Positions 6,024 to 13,698 of a stretch of 16,455 nucleotides of DNA are shown here, piece by piece (the stretch's first letter is position 1; every line of letters begins with the position of its first letter). The notes below the pieces were generated by a model that saw only the letters and a program-made list of their open reading frames with translations, was not told the origin of the DNA and searched no databases. This stretch comes from Betaproteobacteria bacterium. GTDB lineage: Bacteria > Pseudomonadota > Gammaproteobacteria > Burkholderiales > SG8-39. The stretch spans positions 1-16,455 of the forward strand of contig JAEKLK010000202.1 of NCBI GenBank assembly GCA_019509895.1, read 5' to 3'. Both the position numbers and the translations under genes were made by a program.

Positions 6024-6551
6024 CTACGGGTGCGCGGGGTGGGCGCTCTCCGGCCGCCGCGAGCGGCGGTCTGCCTGCAGATAGCGATGCAGCTCGATCA
6101 GCGCCTGGCGATAGACCTCGCGCTTGAAGTCGATCACGGTCTCGAGCGGCACCCAGTAATCGTGCCAGCGCCAGGCATCGAACTCCGGATGGCCGCTCGC
6201 GCGCAGCCTCACGTCGCAGTCGCGACCCGCCATGCGCAGGAGGTACCAGATCTGCTTCTGGCCGCGGTAGGCGGCGCCGTTGCCTTCGCGCGAGCGCCGC
6301 AGCCATTTTTCCGGCACCTCGTAGCGCAGCCATTCGCGGGTCCGGCCGAGGATGCGCACATGCGCCCGCTGCAGGCCGATCTCCTCCTCGAGCTCGCGGA
6401 ACATCGCCTCGAGGGGCGTCTCGCCGTGCTTGATGCCGCCTTGCGGGAACTGCCATGCGTGCTGATGGACACGCTTGCCCCAGAACACCTCGTTCCGGCA
6501 GTTGGCGAGGATGATGCCGACGTTCGGACGGTAGCCTTCCTTGTCGAGCAT
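6024..6551 (-). CDS. rppH: RNA pyrophosphohydrolase (Nudix)
   Basis: RppH removes pyrophosphate from the 5' end of mRNAs, which triggers RNase E-dependent decay. The 175-residue protein starts MLDKEGYRPNVGIIL, typical of the family, followed by WQFPQGGIKHGE. A complete Nudix box spans residues 38-60 (G38, E44, R52, E53, E56, E57, G59), giving the metal-binding glutamates. Further family segments are QKQIWYLL, FDAWRWHDYW and VIDFKREVYRQAL. The ATG is preceded by AGGAG (complement of 6555-6559), only 3 nt away, so spacing is tight. It is the first gene of a minus-strand operon with CBS, DUF3501 and CNP1-like genes, and is divergent from proS across 82 bp. Confidence 0.95.
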   Translation of the reverse strand: MLDKEGYRPNVGIILANCRNEVFWGKRVHQHAWQFPQGGIKHGETPLEAMFRELEEEIGLQRAHVRILGRTREWLRYEVPEKWLRRSREGNGAAYRGQKQIWYLLRMAGRDCDVRLRASGHPEFDAWRWHDYWVPLETVIDFKREVYRQALIELHRYLQADRRSRRPESAHPAHP

Positions 6552-6605
6552 GGGCTCCTACACCGGTACCTCGTAAAATGTGCCTTTCGATTTTTCCACA
6601 GGCCT

Positions 6606-6624
6606 CCGGCAAAGACAATGCCGG
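6606..6624. promoter_or_regulatory. Hairpin in the rppH/proS divergent intergenic region
   Basis: CCGGCA (6606-6611) and TGCCGG (6619-6624) form a perfect 6-bp inverted repeat with a 7-nt loop, ending 9 nt before the chosen proS ATG. It would fold in the proS leader. The 82-bp region (6552-6633) must also hold promoters for both genes; a TAAAAT at 6574-6579 could be a plus-strand -10, but no good -35 accompanies it. No proS Shine-Dalgarno is visible. Confidence 0.35.
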
Positions 6625-6633
6625 TGCCGGCCC

Positions 6634-8346
6634 ATGAAAACCTCGAAGTTTTTTATTGCGACACAGAAAGAAGTGCCCGCCGAGGCGGAGATCGTCAGCC
6701 ATCGGCTGATGCTGCGCGCCGGCCTCATCCGGCGCCTGTCGGCGGGCATCTATACGTGGCTGCCGCTCGGCCTGCGCATCGTGCGCAAGGTGGAGCGGAT
6801 CGTGCGCGAGGAGATGAATCGCGCCGGCGCCCTCGAGCTCATCATGCCCGTCGTGCAGCCCGGTGAGCTGTGGCAGGAGTCGGGCCGCTGGCAGGCGTAC
6901 GGGCCGGAGCTCTTGCGCTTCAAGGATCGGCACGAGCGCGATTTCGTCATGCAGCCCACGTCGGAGGAGGTCATTACCGACCTTGCGCGGAGCGAGCTGA
7001 AGAGCTACCGGCGGCTGCCGACGCACTTCTACCAAATCCAGACCAAGTTCCGCGACGAGCGCCGGCCCCGCTTCGGCATCATGCGCGGGCGGGAATTCGT
7101 CATGAAGGACGGCTATTCTTTCCACGCCGACTACGCCGACCTCGAGCGCGAATACCGCAATATGTACGACACCTATACGCGCATCTTCACCCGCCTCGGG
7201 CTCGAGTTCCGGGCGGTTGCCGCGGACACCGGCGCCATCGGCGGCACCGGATCGCACGAGTTCCATGTGCTGGCGGAATCAGGAGAGGATGCCATCGCCT
7301 TCTGCCCGCAATCGGACTATGCCGCGAACGTAGAGCTCGCCGAAGCGCTCGCGCCCGGAGCGAGGCCCGCGGCCAGGGAGGCGATGCGCAAGGTAGCGAC
7401 GCCGGGCAAGACGAAGTGCGAGGCGGTCGCCGAGCTTCTCGGCATCGCGCTTCAGCGCACTGTCAAGGCGGTCGCCTTGATGCACGATCGCGATTTCATC
7501 CTGCTCGTGGTGCGCGGCGACCATGATCTCAACGAGATCAAGGCCCAGAAGATGATTGGCAGCTTCCGCTTCGCCACCGAGGCGGAAATTCGCGAGCATC
7601 TGCACAGCCCGGCCGGCTACATAGGACCACCCATGGGTGGTAGCGGCGCGGTCGGCGCGAAGGTGCGCGTGATCGCCGACCGGACGGTGGCCGCGATGGC
7701 GGACTTCGTGTGCGGTGCCAATGACGAGGGCTACCACCTGACGGGCGTGAACTGGGGGCGCGACCTGCCGGAGCCGCAGGTTGAGGACATCCGCAACGCC
7801 GTGGCCGGCGATCCGAGCCCGGATGGCAAAGGCACGCTAGAGATCGTGCGCGGCATCGAGGTCGGACACATCTTCCAGCTGCGTACGAAATACTCCGAGG
7901 CGATGGGCGCCAGGTTCCTAGACGCAGCGGGTGCCGAAAAGCCGTTCGAGATGGGCTGCTACGGCATCGGGGTAACGCGCGTGGTGGCGGCCGCGATCGA
8001 GCAGAATCATGACGAGCGCGGCGTCATGTTCCCGGCGCCGATCGCGCCGTTCGAAGTGGCGCTGGTGCCGATCGGTTACCACAAGAGCGAAGCGGTGCGC
8101 AGCGCGGCCGCAAAGCTCTACGGCCAGCTCCTCGAGGCCGGCGTCGACGTTCTCATGGATGACCGCGATGAGCGGCCCGGGGTTCTTTTCGCCGACATGG
8201 ACCTGATCGGCATTCCGCACCGGATCGTGATCTCGGACCGCGCTCTGGCGGCGGGCAAGGCCGAATACAAGGGCCGGCGCGACGAGAAGCCGGCCGACCT
8301 GCCGCTCGACGAGGTCATCCCGACGCTGCTGAAAAAGCTGGCGTGA
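6634..8346 (+). CDS. proS: Proline-tRNA ligase (bacterial type, with editing insertion)
   Basis: ProS charges tRNA-Pro with proline and is a class II synthetase. The 570-residue length equals that of bacterial-type ProRS. Motifs are TSEE (109-112), motif 2 FRDERRPRFGIMRGREFVMKD (139-159) and motif 3 GCYGIGVTRVV (441-451). Between motifs 2 and 3 lies the YbaK-like INS editing domain (about 225-395), with KTKCEAVAELL, GDHDLNEIKAQ and AGYIGPPMGG visible, which clears mischarged Ala-tRNA-Pro. The C-terminal anticodon-binding domain includes DRDERPGVLFADMDLIGIPHRIVI. I chose the ATG giving MKTSKFFIATQKE, which matches the family start; an upstream in-frame ATG at 6580 would add an unconserved Arg-rich leader. 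The stop overlaps the next gene's GTG start (GTGA). Confidence 0.97.
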   Translation: MKTSKFFIATQKEVPAEAEIVSHRLMLRAGLIRRLSAGIYTWLPLGLRIVRKVERIVREEMNRAGALELIMPVVQPGELWQESGRWQAYGPELLRFKDRHERDFVMQPTSEEVITDLARSELKSYRRLPTHFYQIQTKFRDERRPRFGIMRGREFVMKDGYSFHADYADLEREYRNMYDTYTRIFTRLGLEFRAVAADTGAIGGTGSHEFHVLAESGEDAIAFCPQSDYAANVELAEALAPGARPAAREAMRKVATPGKTKCEAVAELLGIALQRTVKAVALMHDRDFILLVVRGDHDLNEIKAQKMIGSFRFATEAEIREHLHSPAGYIGPPMGGSGAVGAKVRVIADRTVAAMADFVCGANDEGYHLTGVNWGRDLPEPQVEDIRNAVAGDPSPDGKGTLEIVRGIEVGHIFQLRTKYSEAMGARFLDAAGAEKPFEMGCYGIGVTRVVAAAIEQNHDERGVMFPAPIAPFEVALVPIGYHKSEAVRSAAAKLYGQLLEAGVDVLMDDRDERPGVLFADMDLIGIPHRIVISDRALAAGKAEYKGRRDEKPADLPLDEVIPTLLKKLA

Positions 8347-8936
8347 AGCCACTGCTCTTGCTCGCGCTGCTGGCGGCGCCGCTCGCCGTGATGGCCGGCG
8401 CGCAGCAGTACGAGCCGCTGGCCGATTCGGTGCGCGTGCGCCTGTCGCGCGTGGTGGCCGACAAGGCGGTGCCCGAGATGGCCTTCCGCTCGAGCGAGGA
8501 TGCGCAGCGCTGGCTCGCCGAAATGGATGCCCGGCTCGAGAAACGCATCCCCGACCGCAAACAGCGCCTGGAGCTGCTGCGCACCGTGCATTACGAGGCG
8601 ACCCGCGCGCGGCTCGATCCGCAACTCGTCCTCGGCGTGATGGAGGTGGAGAGCGGGTTTCGCAAGTACGCCGTGTCGCGTGCCGGCGCGCGCGGCTACA
8701 TGCAGGTGATGCCGTTTTGGGTGAGACTCATAGGCCAACCCAACCACAACCTCTTTCACCTGCGGACCAACCTCGCCTACGGCTGCGCCATCCTGCGTTT
8801 CTATCTCGACATGGAGAACGGCGACTATTTCCGGGCGCTCGGCCGCTACAACGGCTCGCTCGGCCAGGCCGAGTACCCGAACCTGGTGTTGTCTGCGTGG
8901 CGCGGCCGCTGGCGCTATGACGGCCCGATCGGTTGA
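8343..8936 (+). CDS. Small lytic transglycosylase (SLT domain)
   Basis: Lytic transglycosylases cleave the MurNAc-GlcNAc bond of peptidoglycan with formation of 1,6-anhydroMurNAc. The 197-residue protein has a signal sequence (MKPLLLLALLAAPLAVMAGA, cleavage near residue 20), an alpha-helical linker (about 25-80), and an SLT domain. In that domain the catalytic Glu103 lies in VMEVESGF (99-106), followed by AGARGYMQVMP (114-124) and RYNGS. No lipobox is present, so it should be soluble in the periplasm. The start is GTG at 8343, overlapping the proS stop as GTGA, indicating translational coupling; the signal peptide right after it supports this start. A lytic transglycosylase directly behind proS is, from memory, common in betaproteobacteria. 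DUF58 follows after 9 nt. Confidence 0.9.
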   Translation: MKPLLLLALLAAPLAVMAGAQQYEPLADSVRVRLSRVVADKAVPEMAFRSSEDAQRWLAEMDARLEKRIPDRKQRLELLRTVHYEATRARLDPQLVLGVMEVESGFRKYAVSRAGARGYMQVMPFWVRLIGQPNHNLFHLRTNLAYGCAILRFYLDMENGDYFRALGRYNGSLGQAEYPNLVLSAWRGRWRYDGPIG

Positions 8937-8945
8937 GGGTCAGGG

Positions 8946-9920
8946 ATGATCGGCGCGCTGCTCGAGCGGAATCCGAAGTTCGCCAACTGGCTGTACGGCT
9001 TCACGCCGCCGGAGCGCGGCACGGTGCTGCTGGTGCACCGGCGGGTGTACATCGTGCCGGCGCAGCTCGGCTGGTTTTTCGTGCTGACGCTGTTCATTCT
9101 GCTGATCGGCTCGATCAACTACGCGCTCTCGCTCGGCTTCGCGCTCACCTTCCTGCTCGGCGGCCTGGCGCTCGCCGGCATGGTGCACACGGCGCGCAAT
9201 CTCGCGCGCATGGCGGTGAGCGCGGGCCGCGCCGAGCCGGTATTCGCCGGCGAGACGGCGCAGTTCCGCCTTTACCTCGAGGCGCGCGCCGGATTCGACC
9301 GTCCCTCGATCCTGGTGCGCCACGTGCGCTCGGGCGCCCAGATGGTGCTCGACGTGCCGGCCGCAGGGCTCGCCGAGGTGGTGCTCGGCGTGCCGGCCGA
9401 GAGGCGCGGCTGGCTGCCGCTCGGGCGCGTCATGCTCGAGACGCGCTTTCCGCTCGGCATCTTCCGCGCCTGGAGCTACCTCGAGCCCGACGCACGCTGC
9501 CTGGTGTATCCGCGACCCGAAAGAAGCGCGCTGCCGGCGCCGAGCGCCGAAAGCGCCAAGGGAACGCTGCGCTCGCCAACTCCGGGCAATGACGACTACG
9601 CCGGGCTGCGTGCCTATCAATTGTCCGACTCGCCGCGCCACGTCGCCTGGAAGGCGGTGGCGCGCAGCGAAGACATGCTCACCAAGCAGTTCACCGGCGA
9701 AGCGGCCGCCGAGCTGTGGCTCGAATGGGCACTGCTCCCGGCCGCGCTCGACGCCGAGACGCGGCTCTCGCGCCTGACCGGCTGGGTGCTCGAGGCCGAG
9801 CGCTCGGGCGTGCACTACGGGCTGCGCCTGCCCGGCGCGGAGATCGCGCCGGCACGCGGCGAAGCGCACCGCGCCGCCTGCCTGCAGGCGCTCGCGCTGC
9901 ACGGCGTCGCCGACGCTTAG
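8946..9920 (+). CDS. DUF58 family membrane protein
   Basis: The 324-residue protein starts with a short cytoplasmic segment, then two adjacent hydrophobic helices (about residues 38-57 and 60-80), and a soluble remainder. The DUF58 core motif is clear at about 213-250: GNDDYAGLRAYQLSDSPRHV and AWKAVARSEDMLTKQF, equivalent to the family's 'R.Y..GD..R.I.W..sAR' signature. DUF58 proteins carry a beta-sandwich and a partial von Willebrand-like fold; many act with MoxR AAA+ ATPases and TgpA transglutaminases, but their exact role is not established. A Shine-Dalgarno GAGGGT (8935-8940) lies 5 nt before the ATG. No moxR gene precedes it here; a lytic transglycosylase does. tgpA follows after 2 nt. 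Confidence 0.88.
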   Translation: MIGALLERNPKFANWLYGFTPPERGTVLLVHRRVYIVPAQLGWFFVLTLFILLIGSINYALSLGFALTFLLGGLALAGMVHTARNLARMAVSAGRAEPVFAGETAQFRLYLEARAGFDRPSILVRHVRSGAQMVLDVPAAGLAEVVLGVPAERRGWLPLGRVMLETRFPLGIFRAWSYLEPDARCLVYPRPERSALPAPSAESAKGTLRSPTPGNDDYAGLRAYQLSDSPRHVAWKAVARSEDMLTKQFTGEAAAELWLEWALLPAALDAETRLSRLTGWVLEAERSGVHYGLRLPGAEIAPARGEAHRAACLQALALHGVADA

Positions 9921-9922
9921 CG

Positions 9923-11893
9923 ATGAACGCGCAAGCCCACCCCCTGTCGCCGGAGATGAGGCTTCTCAGCCTGCGCGACCTGTCGTGGCTGTCGCTCGCG
10001 CTGGGCATCGTCATCGTTCCGCATGCCATGCGCGCGCCCTGGTGGCTGACGCTGCTCACGCTGTGCGTCTATGGCTGGCGTTTCTACTGCACGCTTAACC
10101 GCACGCCGCTGCCGGCGCGCTGGCTCGCGATCGGCATCGCCTTCGTCGGCATGCTCGGGGTATGGGTCGAGTTCCGCACACTCTTCGGCCGCCAGCCGGG
10201 CGTGCTGCTGCTCATGTTCTTCTCGGGCCTGAAGCTGCTCGAATCGCGCACCCATCGCGATGGCGCGATTGCCGCCTTCCTCGGCTACTTCCTGATCATC
10301 ACCAACTTCCTCTATACGCAGTCGATTCCGACGGCGCTCGCCATGTGCGTCGGCGTCTTCGCCATCACGGCGACGCTGGTCGGCTTCAGCGCGCCGGCGC
10401 GGCCGCTCGCCGCGAACCTGCGCACCGCCGGCCTGCTGCTCGGCCACGCCGCGCCCGCGGCGATCCTGCTCTTCGTGCTGTTCCCGCGCGTGCAGGGACC
10501 GCTCTGGGGCCTGCCGCAGGATGCCTACTCCGGCATGACGGGGCTTTCGGAGACGATGACACCGGGCGCCCTTTCGCAGCTGGCGCTTTCCGACGCCATC
10601 GCCTTTCGCGCCTCCTTCGAGCGCGATCCGCCACCGGTGCAGGATCGCTATTGGCGCGGCCCGGTGCTGTGGGATTTCGACGGCCGCACCTGGACCACCA
10701 GCAGCGGCCACTCGGTACGTTTCGAGGCGCCCGAGCGGCCGCGCCTTACCTATCGCTACTCGATCGTGCTCGAGCCGCACAACCGTGCGTGGCTCTTCGC
10801 GCTCGAGCAGGCGGCGGCCGTGCCGCCCGGCGCGCGCATGAGCTTCGACGGGCAGGTGCTGGCCACGGCGCCGGTGCGAAGCCGCGTGCGCTACGACATG
10901 GTGTCGGTCACCGGCGCCGCGCCACAGGCGGCCGAGAGCCGTTCGGTCCTGGGACGCGCGCTGCGCCTGCCGGCGGGCGCGAATCCGCGGACGCTGGCGC
11001 TTGCACAGGAATGGCGTGCCGCCGGCGGCAGCGACGCCGACATCGTCGCGCGCGCTCTCGCCTACCTGCGCAACGGACGCTATACGTACACGCTCGAGCC
11101 GCCGCTGCTCGGCGCGCATTCGGTGGACGAGTTCCTGTTCGACACGAAAGCCGGCTTCTGCGAGCACTTCTCGTCGTCCTTCACCGTGTTGATGCGCGCC
11201 GCCGGCGTCCCGGCGCGCGTGGTCACCGGCTACCAGGGCGGCGATATCAACCCGGTCGACCAGATCATGACCGTGCGCCAGTCCGATGCGCATGCCTGGA
11301 CCGAGGTGTTCCTCTCGGGCCGCGGCTGGGTGCGCATCGACCCGACCGCCGCCTCGATGCCGCGCCGGGTAATGGACGGCCTTGCGGCAGCGCTGCCGCA
11401 GACGCAGGCCCTGCCGCTCTTCCTGCGCCGCGAACTGGAATGGCTGCGCTCTGCGCGCGCCCATTGGGAAGCGGTGGCGCACAAGTGGAACATCTGGGTG
11501 CTCGGCTACGGCCCCGAGCGCCAGCGCGACCTGATGCTGTCCTTCGGCATGCGCGACGCCGACTGGCACAAGCTCACCGCCGTGCTCTTCACCTTCCTCG
11601 GCCTGATGACCGCAGTGCTGCTCGCCTGGTCGCTCAAGCGGCTGGCGCGGCCCGATCCGGTGCAAAAGGCCTGGCAGCTCTTCTGCGACAAGCTCGCTGC
11701 GCGCGGCGTGGTGCGCTCGGTGCACGAGGGCCCGCGCGACTACACCTCGCGCGCGGCGCGCTCGCTGCCCGCTTCAAGGCGGCCGATCCTGCGCATCGGC
11801 GCCCTCTACATCGCCGTGCGCTACGGCGAGCGCAACACGCCGCCCGCAACCGCGCGCCTGCGCCGGCTGGTGCGCGCCCTGCGGCTCGCGTGA
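9923..11893 (+). CDS. tgpA: TgpA-type membrane transglutaminase-like protein (DUF3488, Transglut_core, DUF4129)
   Basis: The 656-residue protein has about six to seven hydrophobic helices in residues 20-188 (DUF3488) ending in LLFVLFPRVQGPLWGLP. A periplasmic region follows with DRYWRGPVLWDFDGRTW (241-257) and a transglutaminase core. The triad is visible: Cys413 in AGFCEHF, His457 in DAHAWTEV and Asp473 in RIDPTAA. A further membrane helix lies at about 550-572, followed by a cytoplasmic tail with DYTSRAARSLP, typical of DUF4129. Pseudomonas TgpA is essential and is thought to act in the periplasm, perhaps on the cell wall; the reaction is not settled. I chose the ATG 2 nt after the DUF58 stop. 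The frame is open further upstream but that part is a shadow of DUF58. The stop overlaps the mltB GTG start. Confidence 0.92.
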   Translation: MNAQAHPLSPEMRLLSLRDLSWLSLALGIVIVPHAMRAPWWLTLLTLCVYGWRFYCTLNRTPLPARWLAIGIAFVGMLGVWVEFRTLFGRQPGVLLLMFFSGLKLLESRTHRDGAIAAFLGYFLIITNFLYTQSIPTALAMCVGVFAITATLVGFSAPARPLAANLRTAGLLLGHAAPAAILLFVLFPRVQGPLWGLPQDAYSGMTGLSETMTPGALSQLALSDAIAFRASFERDPPPVQDRYWRGPVLWDFDGRTWTTSSGHSVRFEAPERPRLTYRYSIVLEPHNRAWLFALEQAAAVPPGARMSFDGQVLATAPVRSRVRYDMVSVTGAAPQAAESRSVLGRALRLPAGANPRTLALAQEWRAAGGSDADIVARALAYLRNGRYTYTLEPPLLGAHSVDEFLFDTKAGFCEHFSSSFTVLMRAAGVPARVVTGYQGGDINPVDQIMTVRQSDAHAWTEVFLSGRGWVRIDPTAASMPRRVMDGLAAALPQTQALPLFLRRELEWLRSARAHWEAVAHKWNIWVLGYGPERQRDLMLSFGMRDADWHKLTAVLFTFLGLMTAVLLAWSLKRLARPDPVQKAWQLFCDKLAARGVVRSVHEGPRDYTSRAARSLPASRRPILRIGALYIAVRYGERNTPPATARLRRLVRALRLA

Positions 11894-12864
11894 AAGGCGC
11901 GCTCGCCGCGCTGCTCGTCGGCGCGAGCGCCTTTGGCGCGACGCCCGAGCCGCTCGGCGAGAGGCCCGAGGTGCGCGCCTTCATCGGCGAGCTGGTCGAG
12001 CGCCACGGTTTCAACGAGGCCGAACTCACCAAGATGTTCTCGCGCGTGGAGCGCATCGAGCCGGTGCTGCAGTTCATCGCGCCGGGCGAGCGTCCGCCCT
12101 GGCAGGACTACCGCGCGCAATTCGTCAACGATCGGCGCATCGCCGGCGGGCTCGCCTTCTGGCAGGCGAACCGCAAGCATCTCGCGCGCGCCGAGCGCGA
12201 GTACGGCATCCCGGCGGCAATCATCGTCGCCATCGTCGGCGTCGAGACGAACTACGGCCGCAACATGGGCCGCTACCGAGTGATCGACGCGCTTGCCACG
12301 CTGGCGTTCGAGTATCCGGCGCGCGCGCCGTTCTTCCGCTCGGAGCTGGAGCAGTACCTGCTGCTCGCGCGCGAGAGCGAGCTCGACGTCTTCGCGCTGC
12401 GCGGCTCGTACGCCGGCGCCATCGGACTGCCGCAGTTCATGCCGCGCAGCGTGCGCCGCTTCGGCGTCGACTTCGACGGCGATGGCGCCATCGACCTGCG
12501 CCGCTCGAGCGCCGATGCGGTCGGCAGCGTCGCCAATTTCCTGAAAAGCCACGGCTGGCAGAGCGGCGAGCCGGTGGCCTTTCGCGCCGTGGTGCCCGAC
12601 GAAGTGGCGCCGGCGTACGCCGACGGCAACGTGCGGCCGCACGTGCCGCTTTCCGAGCTGCTGATCGCCGGCATCTCACTCTCGCCGGCGCCGCCCTCCA
12701 CCGAAGCGCTCGGCGCGCTCATCGCGCTCGGCAGCGAATACCGCGTCGGGCTGCAGAATTTCTACGTTATCACCCGCTACAACCGCAGCGCCTACTACGC
12801 CACGGCGGTCGCGGACCTGGCGCAGGCGCTCGCGGCCGCACGCCAGAGCGGCACCGGTAAATAG
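11890..12864 (+). CDS. mltB: Lytic murein transglycosylase B
   Basis: MltB cuts the peptidoglycan glycan strand with anhydro-sugar formation. The 324-residue protein has a short signal sequence (residues 1-17, ending ASAFGA). The MltB/SLT_2 domain follows: FIAPGERPPWQDYRAQFVND, then catalytic Glu119 in AIVGVETNYGRNMG (114-127), GSYAGAIGLPQFMPRS, a Ca-loop-like DFDGDGAIDL, and SVANFLKSHGW. The C-terminal part ends with NFYVITRYNRSAYYA, the usual family ending. Unlike E. coli MltB no lipobox cysteine is seen, so it is predicted to be soluble in the periplasm. The start is GTG (11890) overlapping the tgpA stop as GTGA; there is no other start between signal peptide and tgpA. Its stop codon directly abuts that of the convergent nlpD. 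Confidence 0.93.
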   Translation: MKGALAALLVGASAFGATPEPLGERPEVRAFIGELVERHGFNEAELTKMFSRVERIEPVLQFIAPGERPPWQDYRAQFVNDRRIAGGLAFWQANRKHLARAEREYGIPAAIIVAIVGVETNYGRNMGRYRVIDALATLAFEYPARAPFFRSELEQYLLLARESELDVFALRGSYAGAIGLPQFMPRSVRRFGVDFDGDGAIDLRRSSADAVGSVANFLKSHGWQSGEPVAFRAVVPDEVAPAYADGNVRPHVPLSELLIAGISLSPAPPSTEALGALIALGSEYRVGLQNFYVITRYNRSAYYATAVADLAQALAAARQSGTGK

Positions 12865-13698
12865 CTAGACCCCTGGCAGAAACTGCTTCGGATCGAGCGG
12901 CCGGCCGAGCTTGCGGATCTGGAAATGCAGCATCGGCCGCTCGGCGTCGGAGGTGCCGATTTCGGCGATCTTCTGGCCGCCCGAGACCACCTGCTGCTCC
13001 TTCACGACGATCTGGCTGGTATGCGCGTATACGGTGAGGAACTGGTCGCTGTGCTGGATGATCAGCATCTTTCCCAGCCCGCGGATGCCCGAGCCGACAT
13101 ACGTGACCTTGCCGCCCGCCGCCGCTACGACGGGATCGCCGACCCGCCCGTCGATGTCGAGCCCTTTGCCGCGCGTCTGCTCGAAGGCGGCGATTACCTT
13201 GCCCTTGGTCGGCCAAATGAACTTCAGGGGCCCGCCCGGCAGCGGCGGCGGTGCGGCGGCGCTTGCGGTCGACTTCGCCGGCGCCGGCGCGGGCGCGTCG
13301 AGTGGCCGCGCCTCGATGCGCGAGCTTCCCGCGAGCCGCCCGACCGTCACGCCGCCCGGCTCCGGCGGCCGCACGCGCAGGACCTGTCCACCGCGGATGC
13401 GCGTCGGATCGTCGAGCGAGTTCCACTGGCCGAGCTCGCGGTAGTCGAGGCCATGCTCCAGGGCGATGCTGTAGAGCGTGTCACCGCGCTTCACCACATA
13501 TTCGCCCGCAGTGATGACCGGCGCGGCCCCGGGGGCCGCGCTCGCCGCCTTTGGCGCGGGGGCCGGCGCGGGCGGTGGCGTCGCCGATGCGGCGCGGCCG
13601 GTACGATCGACCACCGGCGCCCCGGCCGGTTCGCCCGGCTGCGACGCGCAGGCGGCAAGCGCGATGGCCGCCGCGACCAGTGAGACACCCCGCGTCAT
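12865..13698 (-). CDS. nlpD: NlpD-type lipoprotein (LysM plus degenerate LytM/M23)
   Basis: NlpD is an envelope lipoprotein that activates periplasmic amidase (AmiC in E. coli) during daughter-cell separation. The 277-residue protein has a lipobox LAAC with Cys17. A Pro/Ala-rich linker follows, then a LysM domain (about 66-110: EYVVKRGDTLYSIALEHGL), a second low-complexity linker, and a LytM domain (about 158-272: FIWPTKGKV, GKGLDIDG, VYAHTSQI, MLHFQIRK). The M23 metal ligands are degenerate: the first His of HxxxD and the first His of HLH are missing, as in regulatory NlpD/EnvC proteins, so it is probably an activator, not an enzyme. The ATG overlaps the pcm stop (ATGA). rpoS, the usual downstream neighbour, is absent; the stop codon touches that of mltB. 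Confidence 0.92.
   Translation of the reverse strand: MTRGVSLVAAAIALAACASQPGEPAGAPVVDRTGRAASATPPPAPAPAPKAASAAPGAAPVITAGEYVVKRGDTLYSIALEHGLDYRELGQWNSLDDPTRIRGGQVLRVRPPEPGGVTVGRLAGSSRIEARPLDAPAPAPAKSTASAAAPPPLPGGPLKFIWPTKGKVIAAFEQTRGKGLDIDGRVGDPVVAAAGGKVTYVGSGIRGLGKMLIIQHSDQFLTVYAHTSQIVVKEQQVVSGGQKIAEIGTSDAERPMLHFQIRKLGRPLDPKQFLPGV

Noticed and set aside
5923..7266. 447-codon minus-strand frame across proS, rppH and CBS gene
   Set aside because: It runs antisense to proS and out of frame in rppH and the CBS gene; no family resemblance.
9716..9922. 69-codon N-terminal extension of tgpA
   Set aside because: Lies inside DUF58 in another frame and is Arg/Ala-rich; TgpA homologs start with the membrane region after the ATG at 9923.
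9917..11725. 602-codon minus-strand open frame opposite tgpA
   Set aside because: It is a shadow of tgpA codon usage, with His/Arg/Gln/Glu-rich low-complexity translation and no recognisable fold, opposite a gene with an intact catalytic triad.
10162..11889. Long plus-strand upstream extension of the mltB frame through tgpA
   Set aside because: The part before 11890 is an Arg/Ala-rich off-frame reading of tgpA; the MltB signal peptide begins at the GTG overlapping the tgpA stop.
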